From: Marinilabiliales bacterium
Lineage (GTDB): Bacteria; Bacteroidota; Bacteroidia; Bacteroidales; UBA12077
Direction of reading: 5' to 3'
DNA length: 15,011 bases
Assembly: GCA_002869305.1 (NCBI GenBank)
Contig: PKTC01000449.1
Span: forward strand, 1-15,011
Shown in pieces: positions 1-8,435 of the stretch. The notes beneath the pieces are model-generated. The model was not told the DNA's origin and searched no databases. It worked only from the letters and a program-made list of their open reading frames with translations. Position 1 is the stretch's first letter. Every line of letters begins with the position of its first letter. The position numbers were made by a program, and so were the translations under genes.

Positions 1-1163
1 AATTTACTTTTGTCAATGCCTGGTTCGAAAGCGTTTCAGGATATACAACTACGGGTTCAACAGTAGTTAATAATATTGAAGCATTACCAAAAGGAATATT
101 GTTTTGGCGCTCTTCTACTCATTGGATTGGAGGCATGGGAGTAATACTTTTTACAATTTTAATTCTTCCTGGATCAAATACATCCAAATTAGTATTATTA
201 AATACAGAAATGTCTCAACTTGCAAAGACAAATTTTAAGTACAGAACGGCAGAAATATTGCGCATATTAATTTATGTGTATCTAGGATTAACTATTCTTG
301 AGACCTTTTTATTAATTGTTGCAGGCTTGTCATTTTTCGACGCAATTAATCATTCGTTTGCCACTATAGCAACCGGTGGGTTTTCAACAAAAAACCTTAG
401 TGTTTCATACTACAATAGCATATCTGTTGAACTTATTATTATCATATTTATGGTGTTATCGGGAGTGCATTTTGGATTAACATTTAATACCATCACAGGG
501 AATAAAAAAAATTTATTGCGGTCATCAATATTTAAAGCATATATAGCATTTTTAGTTGTTGGTATTTTACTGGTTACGTTTAAACTTTATTTGGAAGGAA
601 TATACCCTTGGTGGGAATCGCTAAGACATGCTTCATTCCAAGTTGTTTCACTTGGAACAACTACCGGATTTGCCACAGTTGATACTGCAAATTGGCCAGG
701 CTTTACTCAAATTGTACTGATTTACTTTACAATTCAATGCGCCATGATTGGCTCTACTTCAGGAGGGTTAAAATTTGACAGGATATTTATTTTTTTTAAA
801 TCAATAAAAAAGCAAATAAATCAAATTCAACACCCAAGAGCAATAATATCTCTGAAAATAGATGGTAATGCTGTCCCAGATAATACCGAATTACATACAA
901 TGATTTTTATTATTTTGTATTTAGGTATAATACTTATTTCAACGGCCCTTTTAACATTTCTTAATGTAGATAATTTTACAGCGTTTACAGGATCAGTTGC
1001 AACAATAGGAAATGTCGGCCCAGGTTTTGGCAATGTTAGCTCATTAGGTAACTATAGCACTTTGCCAGATTTAGGTAAAATAATACTATCCATAAATATG
1101 CTACTTGGGAGATTAGAAATTTATGGTATTATTTCTTTATTTTTTATAAAATCCTGGAAATAG
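1..1163 (+). CDS. trkH: TrkH-family potassium transporter membrane subunit (5' truncated by window edge)
   Basis: This is the integral-membrane, K+-translocating subunit of a Trk/Ktr-type uptake system, normally gated by a cytoplasmic TrkA/KtrA NAD-binding protein that is not in the window. The open frame runs from position 3 to the TAG at 1161-1163 without a start, so about 386 residues are visible and roughly 100 N-terminal residues lie outside; the TTG at 99 is only an internal codon. All four selectivity-filter loops are present: TTTGST just inside the window, then IATGGFST, GTTTGFAT and IGNVGPGFG, each keeping the filter glycine. STSGGLKFDR and the C-terminal MLLGRLEIYG block are also typical. 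Several strongly hydrophobic segments lie between the loops, as expected for the M1-P-M2 repeat fold. It converges on tamB with an 82-bp gap. The family assignment is secure; whether it is TrkH or KtrB in partner use cannot be decided here. Confidence 0.95.
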   Translation, partial: FTFVNAWFESVSGYTTTGSTVVNNIEALPKGILFWRSSTHWIGGMGVILFTILILPGSNTSKLVLLNTEMSQLAKTNFKYRTAEILRILIYVYLGLTILETFLLIVAGLSFFDAINHSFATIATGGFSTKNLSVSYYNSISVELIIIIFMVLSGVHFGLTFNTITGNKKNLLRSSIFKAYIAFLVVGILLVTFKLYLEGIYPWWESLRHASFQVVSLGTTTGFATVDTANWPGFTQIVLIYFTIQCAMIGSTSGGLKFDRIFIFFKSIKKQINQIQHPRAIISLKIDGNAVPDNTELHTMIFIILYLGIILISTALLTFLNVDNFTAFTGSVATIGNVGPGFGNVSSLGNYSTLPDLGKIILSINMLLGRLEIYGIISLFFIKSWK

Positions 1164-1245
1164 TATATCCTAGCATAATGACAAGAATCTTTAAGTAGTG
1201 CAGATATTTTATTATTTAATTTTGCTAAAAAAGCCACCTTGTCTG

Positions 1246-4200
1246 CTATTTCCAGGTTTTTTTAAATATTAAATCAAACCCCGAATTAGTATTTTGATTG
1301 GTTGCTTTTAAAATGATATTTCGCATGAGTTGATATTCAAGCATTAATTTTTCCGAATCCATGAACTTCGATTTTTTGTCTAAAGAGAACGACTGCTCAT
1401 AGCTTAAATACAATTTATTGGTTATGTATTTCCCTAGCGTTACACTATTGTTTTTCCAATTATCACTTCCAGAAATTTCAATTACATCTAACCTTGCTGA
1501 TAACTGAAAGGTTTCTTTCAAAATATCTGATAATTGATCTAACGCCAAATTTAAGGCAAAATTATCATTGCCTGACAACTTATTTAATTGACTTTCACTT
1601 AATTGATTAATGCTTTTGCCAAATATCACATATGCAATAGCATCCTTTTCTTCGATTCTTTCATCATCTAAGAAAAATTCCAACTCTGGCTCATTTAATC
1701 TTCCTGTTATTATCAGATTAAGCTTCCGGAGCTCTTTTTCCATGTCTCTAAATCTATAATTAACAGCGAAATTTAATTGCGGATTAATTTCTTTTCCTCC
1801 AGTAAACGTTAATGTGCCTCTGTTAAAAGTAAAATTCTTTCCGTAAATTTTATAGAATCCTCTTTTCACATTTAAGTTTCCAAATAAGTCTAAATTTTCA
1901 GTTGACTTAATCAGACGCAAATTTCCATCTAATTCAAAGTTCATGTCTTTTCCTCTGATCCATGTATTGCCAGGAATTTGCAATGTTGTTTCGCCAATCA
2001 TATTTCTATAAAAATCAGTACCTGAAAACTTCGTGCCCGGTTTTATGTAAATTTCATCTTTATCTGCAAGAATAGAGTCCTGCATTGCCATAATCAGCAA
2101 TGGCGGATTTGGATCGTCAGTTTTTTGACTTAAGTATTTACCAAAATAATCAGCATTAAATCTTGAGCGACTAATTGTTATATTTCCATTAAAACTAGGG
2201 TTCTCAAAAGTACCTTCTGCTTTTATATCCGAATCGAAATTTAACTCCGCTCTATTCGATTTTAAAGCCTGAAAATTAGTCGATTTTATATTAAATTGAA
2301 ATTCACTTGGAATAAGCGCTAGTTCGCTTTTAAAATTAATAAACCCATTTAGTGTTAACTTTCCTTTTTTATTTGCATGTAAGTTCAGCTTATGAATACT
2401 TAGCTGATTATCTTTAATTATTGAGTTAAGCTCTATGTTTTTATAGTAAGCTCCAAAAGTCTTATTTTCAAAATTTCCATTTAGAATATCAAAATTTCCA
2501 TTTAAATTTGGATTATTCATTGTATTTTTAATGGTCAAATTAGCAAAAGCCAAACCTCGTATAGAGATATCTTCAATGGGATAAAATGAATACAGCTTTT
2601 TTATATCGAGACTATCAAATCGAACAGAAGCTCGAAATGCCGAATCATCCATCAACAAATACGTTTCGTCACTTATTGAAAAATGTAAGGGAATACTTGC
2701 GGAAGATTTAATGTTTCTATGTAAATTGGAATTCACTATTCCTTCATACCTCAACAAATCATTTTCGTAGATCATATTTGCAATCAGATTCTCTATCGGA
2801 TACTGATTTACCTCCAAATTATTAATCAGCACATTGCTTTTTATAACAGGTTCTTCTGATGTTCCACTAATTTTAATACTAGAGCTGAGAAATCCCTTTA
2901 CAGGATAATCTAGAAACATATAAAATGGTACCTGAGCTAAATCGAAATGCTCAATTTGAATATCCATGTTTTCATCACCTTCAAAAGTAAAATATCCATG
3001 AATGTTTAGGTTTTGATTTCCGGAATTCATATAAAATCGATTGATGTAGGCATATTCCGGCTTTAAGAGAACGTAAATTGAGTCATGATTGCTTGTCCAC
3101 TCAGTGTTAATATAGTTTAGTTTTAATTGGTCAACAGAAATTTTAGGGTTTTCAAAACCTTCAATCCTGCCAAGAAAGTTAAGACTTAATGAATCATTAA
3201 CAATTAAATAAATATCCGTTTTAATTCGATTATTTGAGAAGGTATTTGATAGCCTTGCTGAGTTTATTGAAAAATCGTAATAATGAAGGTTACGAGCATC
3301 CACATTTATAAAACCCTTGTATATACTATCAATAAGATTCAACTGGAAATCGCTTTTTAATTCACGAATTTGAATCGAATCGTACTGTAGATCGGAAATG
3401 TCCAGAGAGACAATAGCCTTCATTGAATCTAATGCTCCTGTTACAGTTCCATTAATAATGCCTTGCATACTATACAATGGAATTTCGAATTCCGATATTA
3501 AATCATAAATATTTCCGGGAATAAATTCAAAATCAATATTATTTGATTTATAAATGTTTCCATTTCCATTGGCGCTCAAAACTATATAGGGCGTATTTAT
3601 ATATAGACCATCAAAAACGTAATCTCCTTTATTGTATATAGCATTGACCTTAAAATTATTTATGGGGTAATCAATAATCTTGGAATTATATGAATTTACT
3701 ATTAGTTTAGCATTTAAGTTTTCATGGGTTTTACCTTGCCCTGCCAAATAAATATTTCCATTTAAATCTGTAGCAATTGAATCAATTGCGGGTAACCCCT
3801 TTAAGTTCAAGTTACTATAGTCGCAATTTAGTTCATATATTGGTTTTCCAAACATTTTTTGCAATCCAAATTTCAAGTTTAGATTCCCAATCCACGTTTT
3901 CGAACTTAAACTTCCCGATATTTGATCTTCTTTCTTCGATGCTTGAATTATGAAATCTTTTAAACTATAGTCACCGTATTTAATATCTCCAAAATATCCT
4001 CGTATTTCAAATCGATTTTTCTTAAAATCAAAGCCCTGTCCTTTGGCTATAAAATTTCCTTTTACAGAAGATTTTAGCTGCTCATCTTGTGTCCAGTATT
4101 GTCCATCTAAACCCTCAACATCTAATGACAATTCGTAAGTAGGATTTTGATTCAAGTTTTCGAGTAAAGCTTTTACCTGAACTCTTTGCTGATTTTCCTT

Positions 4201-5076
4201 TAATATCAGATTAAAATCATATCTTTTTTCGCTTCCCGTTAAATCTATTAGAATATCTGGAGTTCCATAAAGTTCAATTTCAGGGAAAAAGGTACTAAGA
4301 TTCTCTACATTGAGTGGTTCAAATTTTATCCAAGATGGCGAAATAGTTATACTGTCAATATTTGCCTTGCCCTGTGATTGTATAATCGTTTCGTTTATTT
4401 CAGCAAAAAATTGATCCCAACTTATAGTCTGATTAGTAAAATTAAATGAACCTTGCAATTGAAGAATTTCAATCTCCGGATTTTGTGCAAACAATCTTAG
4501 TGTATCAATTATTGCATTTAGAGAATGATCCTTGTAATAAGCCTGCAATTTTATGGACGACTCAAGGTAATCAGGCATGTATGTGTTCTTTTCAAATTGC
4601 TCAATTAGCAGTGTGATACCATCAATTTGAATATCATTCATCGAAATGTTCCATTTTAAATCGGTGGAAGTTGTATCATGATAAGGATTAAAATTTTTGA
4701 TCTCAGTAAAATTCCAACTAGAATCTGTTCCTTGTTGAGCGTATACATTTATATCTGAAATGTGTAATTTATTTATTTCAACAGTTTTTTTCCATACTTG
4801 TTTTATATCATATCGTATTTCTATTTGGTCGCAAGAGATTAAAGTATCGCCGTAAAGAGCCAAGGTTATTTCATTAATACTAAACTCCTTTAAAACATCA
4901 CCTGTGATAAAACCAATATGCATATTTACATTCAAGTTTTTATTTGTGTAGAAAGATATTTTTTCTGCAATAAACGGATTAAAAACTTCCGACTTTAAAA
5001 GCGTAACTGCATATGCAATGATCACCAGGATAAAAACAATGATTAAGATTGATATTTTAATAAGTCGTTTTATCAT
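1246..5076 (-). CDS. tamB: TamB-like inner-membrane-anchored translocation and assembly protein (DUF490 C-terminus)
   Basis: A very large (1276 aa) AsmA/TamB-type envelope protein. Family members are anchored in the inner membrane, span the periplasm as a long beta-rich groove, and work with TamA in outer-membrane protein insertion or in lipid transport between membranes. Residues about 7-27 form one hydrophobic anchor after a short basic start (MIKRLIK). The rest is beta-strand-rich with repeating LxINxxx/GNxxI patterns typical of this fold. The C-terminal ~350 residues match DUF490: IPGNTWIRGKDMNFELDG, then GNLNVKRGFYKIYGKNF, FNRGTLTFTGG, NPQLNFAVNYR and the DAIAYVIFGKS block. The ATG at 5074-5076 follows the tamA stop by only 9 bp, so the pair is surely co-transcribed. 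No Shine-Dalgarno is visible. The length is within the family's usual range. The exact cargo (proteins or phospholipid) cannot be read from sequence. Confidence 0.92.
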   Translation of the reverse strand: MIKRLIKISILIIVFILVIIAYAVTLLKSEVFNPFIAEKISFYTNKNLNVNMHIGFITGDVLKEFSINEITLALYGDTLISCDQIEIRYDIKQVWKKTVEINKLHISDINVYAQQGTDSSWNFTEIKNFNPYHDTTSTDLKWNISMNDIQIDGITLLIEQFEKNTYMPDYLESSIKLQAYYKDHSLNAIIDTLRLFAQNPEIEILQLQGSFNFTNQTISWDQFFAEINETIIQSQGKANIDSITISPSWIKFEPLNVENLSTFFPEIELYGTPDILIDLTGSEKRYDFNLILKENQQRVQVKALLENLNQNPTYELSLDVEGLDGQYWTQDEQLKSSVKGNFIAKGQGFDFKKNRFEIRGYFGDIKYGDYSLKDFIIQASKKEDQISGSLSSKTWIGNLNLKFGLQKMFGKPIYELNCDYSNLNLKGLPAIDSIATDLNGNIYLAGQGKTHENLNAKLIVNSYNSKIIDYPINNFKVNAIYNKGDYVFDGLYINTPYIVLSANGNGNIYKSNNIDFEFIPGNIYDLISEFEIPLYSMQGIINGTVTGALDSMKAIVSLDISDLQYDSIQIRELKSDFQLNLIDSIYKGFINVDARNLHYYDFSINSARLSNTFSNNRIKTDIYLIVNDSLSLNFLGRIEGFENPKISVDQLKLNYINTEWTSNHDSIYVLLKPEYAYINRFYMNSGNQNLNIHGYFTFEGDENMDIQIEHFDLAQVPFYMFLDYPVKGFLSSSIKISGTSEEPVIKSNVLINNLEVNQYPIENLIANMIYENDLLRYEGIVNSNLHRNIKSSASIPLHFSISDETYLLMDDSAFRASVRFDSLDIKKLYSFYPIEDISIRGLAFANLTIKNTMNNPNLNGNFDILNGNFENKTFGAYYKNIELNSIIKDNQLSIHKLNLHANKKGKLTLNGFINFKSELALIPSEFQFNIKSTNFQALKSNRAELNFDSDIKAEGTFENPSFNGNITISRSRFNADYFGKYLSQKTDDPNPPLLIMAMQDSILADKDEIYIKPGTKFSGTDFYRNMIGETTLQIPGNTWIRGKDMNFELDGNLRLIKSTENLDLFGNLNVKRGFYKIYGKNFTFNRGTLTFTGGKEINPQLNFAVNYRFRDMEKELRKLNLIITGRLNEPELEFFLDDERIEEKDAIAYVIFGKSINQLSESQLNKLSGNDNFALNLALDQLSDILKETFQLSARLDVIEISGSDNWKNNSVTLGKYITNKLYLSYEQSFSLDKKSKFMDSEKLMLEYQLMRNIILKATNQNTNSGFDLIFKKTWK

Positions 5077-5085
5077 AACTAAAAT

Positions 5086-6885
5086 CTAAAAAGCATAACC
5101 AATTGATATAAAAAACTGAAAACCGAATTCATTGTTAATGAATGGAGTTGCTATATATAATCGAACCGGGCCAATCGGTGTTTTAACATGCAATCCAACT
5201 CCCAGGTTATAGTGCAAAGAGGCCAAATTGTAGCTGTAAGAATTTGCCCAAACGTTTCCAAAATCAACAAACAATGATCCTCTAACTATATCATAAATGG
5301 GATAACGCAATTCAATGCTTCCTTCAAAAAGTGTATTTCCACCAATTGCTGTACTGTCAATATTTAAAGGATAAATTTCGTGTCTTTCCCAGCCTCTTAA
5401 AGATGATGCTCCTCCCGCAAAATATCTATCTTCGATAGGAGTTTCTGGGTCGTTTTGAATTGCTTGCATTACTCCTGCTTTAAGTTTTGTTGCTAAAGTA
5501 GTCTCAGAACTTAAAGGAAAGTAGTTTTGTAATGAAAAATCAATTTTATAAAAATGAAATATTGCTTTACTGCCAAGACCGGAATATGATATGTTAGCAG
5601 TCATCTTTGTGCCACTGGTTGGATTTAAAACATTATCAGTAGATTTATATCGGGTTCCTAATGAAACCAACGATTTGTTGTGTTCTAATTCACTTGAGTT
5701 TAGCTGTAAATCTGATATTTCGAGAAGGTAATCCTTTTCAAAGGTGTACGTTAATACTGTAATAACTTTTTTACTAAGCTGATATTGTAGGCTTAAACCC
5801 CCTCCTAATCTATCAATTTCATAACTTTTCTCTCTTTCTTGAACATAAAAAGGATTTATAATAAAATCTAAATCCTGAATAAAAAAATTAGGTTGAACAA
5901 ATTTTAGCTCAAAATTATATGGCGTATAAAAAGAGGTTTTAGCTCTAAATATAAGCTTGCGAGCTCCTCCTAAAAAATTTGATCGTATTACGTTCAATGA
6001 TAAGCGTAATCTATAGTCAGTACCATAACCCAAACCAGTTTCAAATATCCACCTTGGAAGCTCACGCACGAATATTTCTATTGGGATTTGATTCTCTTTT
6101 ATACTATCTTTTAATGACCTAATAATAACATATTGAAATAAATCCGTATCGAATATTTGTTGTTGCGACTTATCAATTAGTTGCTGATTGTATAAATCCC
6201 CAGTATTAAAATTAAGATTTCTTTGAATAATTTTACTGGGTAAAACAGAATCTCCGTGAATGAAAATTTCGCCAATATAGCATTTAGCACCAGGATAAAT
6301 GTCAAATATTACATTTGCAAGAAGATCTTCCTTAAAAAGTTGTATCTGATAATTTGATTTGGCCAACGGGTATCCGTTATTTGAAAAATACTGCTGTATA
6401 AAAAACTCTGAATTAAATACATTTTCGTCTACAAAACGATCACCAGGTTTAAGAATTATTTTTGAACTAATTAAATCGGTTATTTCGCTCTCCAATGTAT
6501 CATTTTTAATGTCTAATTTAACCCTATTGATTTTTACATAATCGTTCTCATTAACATTTATGATAACATTTATCCTATGAAATTTAATCGAATCTAGTTT
6601 ATAGCTTATTTCAGGTTTTGTAAATCCATTTCTAATATAAAATGTTTTTATTCTGTTAATATCATTTTCCAATACAAAGCTTGTAAATTCAGGATTACGT
6701 TTCCAAATTAATAATTTTTCAATTCGCTTTTTAGGCTGTGTGTTGATTTGTTTTAACAATTTTTCACTTGACAACACTTTATTCCCAACGAATTTTACAT
6801 TATTAAGTCGATATTCTTTCTGTGCAACCAGAGTTTGAAAAGCAAAGATTAAAACCAAAAGAACTTGTATTCTTTTTCCCCTCAT
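5086..6885 (-). CDS. tamA: TamA-like outer-membrane Omp85 protein with three POTRA domains
   Basis: An outer-membrane barrel protein of the BamA/TamA (Omp85) superfamily. I use the ATG at 6883-6885 (599 aa) rather than the in-frame TTG four codons upstream at 6897, because it gives a clean signal peptide: MRGKRIQVLLVLIFAFQTLVAQ region with cleavage after AQ (residue 22). Three POTRA-like units follow, at about 26-113, 115-199 and 201-277; three is the TamA number, against five in BamA. The 16-stranded surface-antigen barrel begins near 280. The conserved barrel motif appears as FAGGASSLRGW, with Arg-Gly-Trp at 497-499 in place of the usual RGF/RGY, and the protein ends in an aromatic residue (GYAF), as an OMP beta-signal should. 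TamB starts 9 bp downstream. The TamA name rests on domain count and the tamB neighbour. No Shine-Dalgarno precedes either start. Confidence 0.9.
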   Translation of the reverse strand: MRGKRIQVLLVLIFAFQTLVAQKEYRLNNVKFVGNKVLSSEKLLKQINTQPKKRIEKLLIWKRNPEFTSFVLENDINRIKTFYIRNGFTKPEISYKLDSIKFHRINVIINVNENDYVKINRVKLDIKNDTLESEITDLISSKIILKPGDRFVDENVFNSEFFIQQYFSNNGYPLAKSNYQIQLFKEDLLANVIFDIYPGAKCYIGEIFIHGDSVLPSKIIQRNLNFNTGDLYNQQLIDKSQQQIFDTDLFQYVIIRSLKDSIKENQIPIEIFVRELPRWIFETGLGYGTDYRLRLSLNVIRSNFLGGARKLIFRAKTSFYTPYNFELKFVQPNFFIQDLDFIINPFYVQEREKSYEIDRLGGGLSLQYQLSKKVITVLTYTFEKDYLLEISDLQLNSSELEHNKSLVSLGTRYKSTDNVLNPTSGTKMTANISYSGLGSKAIFHFYKIDFSLQNYFPLSSETTLATKLKAGVMQAIQNDPETPIEDRYFAGGASSLRGWERHEIYPLNIDSTAIGGNTLFEGSIELRYPIYDIVRGSLFVDFGNVWANSYSYNLASLHYNLGVGLHVKTPIGPVRLYIATPFINNEFGFQFFISIGYAF

Positions 6886-6916
6886 AACCGTAATCAATCA
6901 TATAGATGTATAACGC

Positions 6917-6950
6917 AAAATAAGCTAATTCTTTGTTAGAACTAGCTTAT
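6917..6950 (-). terminator. Hairpin plus U-run downstream of the coiled-coil gene (likely intrinsic terminator)
   Basis: An inverted repeat pairs 6920-6932 with 6938-6950 around a 5-nt loop: 13 pairs with one G-U-type mismatch. On the minus strand it is followed by UUUU (6920-6917). It lies 23 bp past the stop at 6973 and about 32 bp before the tamA ATG. The stem is AT-rich, so termination may be partial. Confidence 0.55.
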
Positions 6951-6972
6951 AACCTACTTTATTTTAACTTCG

Positions 6973-7488
6973 TTACTTTAGGGTAAAGGTTGTCATTCCT
7001 AATTTATTGTCTTTTGAAAATATCTCAACAATATATAAACCAGGTTTGTACTGCTCTGTAGCCTGCCACTTTACGCATGTGTTTATTTTCTGATTCTTAA
7101 AATTAATTGTTTCTACCATGGTATAAACAACACTTTGTTTTAATTCCGGATGGTTAAATGTTAAAGGTGTTTCTGTTTCTGTTAAAACCTCTGCCTCTGG
7201 AGTAAGTATTCTAATATAGATATCTTTCATCCCTGGATCAGCAACCTTATTATCCATTACATCGAAACAAATTTTAATTTTTTGGGTACGTTTGGAAAGT
7301 GCTGTTTGCATTTCCTTATTTGCAAAAGATTTCTTTAGTGGAGTTACCGTTAATCCTTCAACGTTTAACCTACTTGCATATCCAAGTTTGGTAGTCAGAT
7401 CCTCAATTTTGTTGTACATTAAATCTATGGTGTTATTCAAGGATTTATTGAGTTGCCTTGCAACAAACAAGGAATCAATCGCATCCAC
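6973..7488 (-). CDS. C-terminal part of a TM/coiled-coil envelope protein, separated from its N-terminal part by an in-frame TAA
   Basis: The open frame from 7512 down to 6973 is in the same frame as the gene at 7842-7513 and is separated from it by a single TAA. Translated alone, the earliest usable start is the GTG at 7486-7488 (171 aa). There is no ATG until about residue 24, and no ribosome-binding signal, so an independent gene is unlikely. The first ~35 residues continue the coiled coil of the upstream part (SLNNTIDLMYNKIEDL). The rest, from about YASRLNVEG onward, is a beta-rich domain ending GLYIVEIFSKDNKLGMTTF. From memory, an ASRL motif followed by this C-terminal beta domain after a TM and coiled coil is a recurring architecture of uncharacterised Bacteroidota proteins of about 280-300 aa. 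The two parts together would make 289 codons. I read this as one broken or recoded gene; function unknown. A hairpin terminator follows the stop. Confidence 0.6.
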   Translation of the reverse strand: MDAIDSLFVARQLNKSLNNTIDLMYNKIEDLTTKLGYASRLNVEGLTVTPLKKSFANKEMQTALSKRTQKIKICFDVMDNKVADPGMKDIYIRILTPEAEVLTETETPLTFNHPELKQSVVYTMVETINFKNQKINTCVKWQATEQYKPGLYIVEIFSKDNKLGMTTFTLK

Positions 7489-7512
7489 ATATTTTTCTTT
7501 AATTGATTCTAT

Positions 7513-7515
7513 TTA
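7513..7515 (-). other. Lone in-frame TAA splitting a 289-codon gene
   Basis: On the minus strand the reading is AAA TTG ATC CAG TAA ATA GAA TCA, all in one frame. The stop is codon 110. The codons on both sides encode heptad-like coiled-coil sequence with no frame change, so this is a nonsense interruption and not a frameshift. Confidence 0.8.
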
Positions 7516-7842
7516 CTGGATTAACTTTTGATTATCTGCCTCTAATGATTTTTTATCATTTAACACTGCTCTTATCTTTTTTTCTTTTTCTTCAAGTTTA
7601 GCATTGGCTTCATTAATAATTTCATCCATTTTCGCAGAAACACCCTTAAATTTATTTAACTCATTTTTTGCTGTTTTTAACTTTTGGACTATTTCAGCAT
7701 TCTTTTTGCTTAAGCTATCTATTGCTATTTCACCATGGTCGCTTTTTTTGATTAAAACTATGTTAAACACAAGCGAAGCAATAAATAATATGGCTAAAAA
7801 CCAGATGTAAAATTTACTACCAACTTTATCTGAATCTTTCAT
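7513..7842 (-). CDS. N-terminal part of TM/coiled-coil envelope protein (ends at in-frame TAA)
   Basis: A 109-aa product: a short basic N-terminus, one transmembrane helix at about residues 12-32 (FYIWFLAILFIASLVFNIV), then a charged Lys/Glu-rich coiled coil to the end (ELNKFKGVSAKMDEII, EEKEKKIRAVL). No cleavage site is apparent, so it is likely an inner-membrane anchor with the coil in the periplasm. The start ATG (7840-7842) lies 2 bp after the stop of the exported 138-aa protein, so translation is probably coupled. The frame ends at TAA 7515-7513 in the middle of a heptad pattern and then stays open for 179 more codons to 6973. This strongly suggests that the ancestral gene was the full 289-codon unit. 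A CAA to TAA change would explain it with one transition. The product as it stands would lack the C-terminal beta domain. Function unknown. Confidence 0.7.
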   Translation of the reverse strand: MKDSDKVGSKFYIWFLAILFIASLVFNIVLIKKSDHGEIAIDSLSKKNAEIVQKLKTAKNELNKFKGVSAKMDEIINEANAKLEEKEKKIRAVLNDKKSLEADNQKLIQ

Positions 7843-7844
7843 AA

Positions 7845-8261
7845 TTATTTCTTTTTAGGAAGTTTTTCAATATTAATTTTTACAATCTCAAAACTAAAGT
7901 CATCATCTTTTAGCTCTTTATTAGAGAAGGTATAGTTATCAAAACCCTTTTTCTTCAAATTATGTGTAAATGTAGTTTTTGGTTTGATTGTAGCCTCCTG
8001 TACATTACTAGTAGCTTTTAAATCCATTCCCCAATAATAATTCACTTGAAAATTAATTTTTACTGGGTACTCGTTTTTGTTCTCCATTTTAATAATTAAA
8101 GCCAATGGAGTATCTTTTTTAAAGATTTCTGAAGGTCTCCATTTGTAGAAAAATGAAATACCATCTTTTTCAGTTGTTTTTTCGAATTTTTTTTGTGCAT
8201 TTGCGTTTAAAAATCCGCCTAAAACAAGCCATAACACAAGGAAAATAATTGTTTTCTTCAT
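7845..8261 (-). CDS. Small exported beta-rich protein of unknown function
   Basis: I choose the ATG at 8259-8261 (138 aa) over the in-frame TTG at 8267, because it starts a textbook signal peptide: MKK, a Leu/Val-rich core, and cleavage near NANAQ^KKF (residue 23). The mature ~115 residues have alternating hydrophobic/polar strands (PLALIIKMENKNEYPVKI, NYYWGMDLKATSN) that suggest an immunoglobulin-like sandwich. It is rich in Lys, ends in KLPKKK, and has no mature-part cysteine, so it is probably soluble in the periplasm and not a lipoprotein. The stop is 2 bp before the start of the TM/coiled-coil gene, so the two form a tight pair and may act together. The family is not recognised with confidence; no enzymatic motif is visible. 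No Shine-Dalgarno is seen. Confidence 0.75.
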   Translation of the reverse strand: MKKTIIFLVLWLVLGGFLNANAQKKFEKTTEKDGISFFYKWRPSEIFKKDTPLALIIKMENKNEYPVKINFQVNYYWGMDLKATSNVQEATIKPKTTFTHNLKKKGFDNYTFSNKELKDDDFSFEIVKINIEKLPKKK

Positions 8262-8373
8262 AACCAATATAGTTTTAATGATTATGGCAAGTTAAGGCAT
8301 AATCGGTACAAAACAAATATGCAAGTCAGAATAAAACATTAGCTTATTTTGATAACTTTTATGTAATCCTAAT

Positions 8374-8411
8374 AAAAACAGAAAGACTTCCAGCACGCAG
8401 GAAGTCTTTCT
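8374..8411 (-). terminator. Strong intrinsic terminator after the S46 peptidase gene
   Basis: A perfect 12-bp stem (8380-8391 with 8400-8411) with an 8-nt loop, GC-richer than its surroundings. On the minus strand it is followed by a run of five U (8378-8374). It lies 24 bp past the stop codon at 8436 and separates the peptidase from the downstream envelope pair, which therefore needs its own promoter in 8262-8373. I could not identify that promoter reliably. Confidence 0.85.
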
Positions 8412-8435
8412 TTCAATAAGCATCAAATTCATTTT

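Noticed and set aside
1164..1245. Possible local terminator (GCTAAAAAAGC) between trkH and tamB
   Set aside because: The stem is only 3 bp and not followed by a proper U-run in either direction.
6886..6897. Upstream TTG start for TamA giving 603 aa
   Set aside because: The ATG four codons later begins a normal signal peptide (basic MRGKR then hydrophobic core); the extra MITV adds nothing and has no ribosome-binding signal.
6803..6901. Short minus-strand frame from ATG at 6901 overlapping the tamA start out of frame (about 32 codons)
   Set aside because: The composition looks like an off-frame reading of the TamA signal peptide; there is no support for a leader peptide.
8262..8267. TTG start two codons upstream for the small exported protein
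   Set aside because: The ATG at 8261 starts the classic MKK signal peptide; the longer form is only the maximal open frame.
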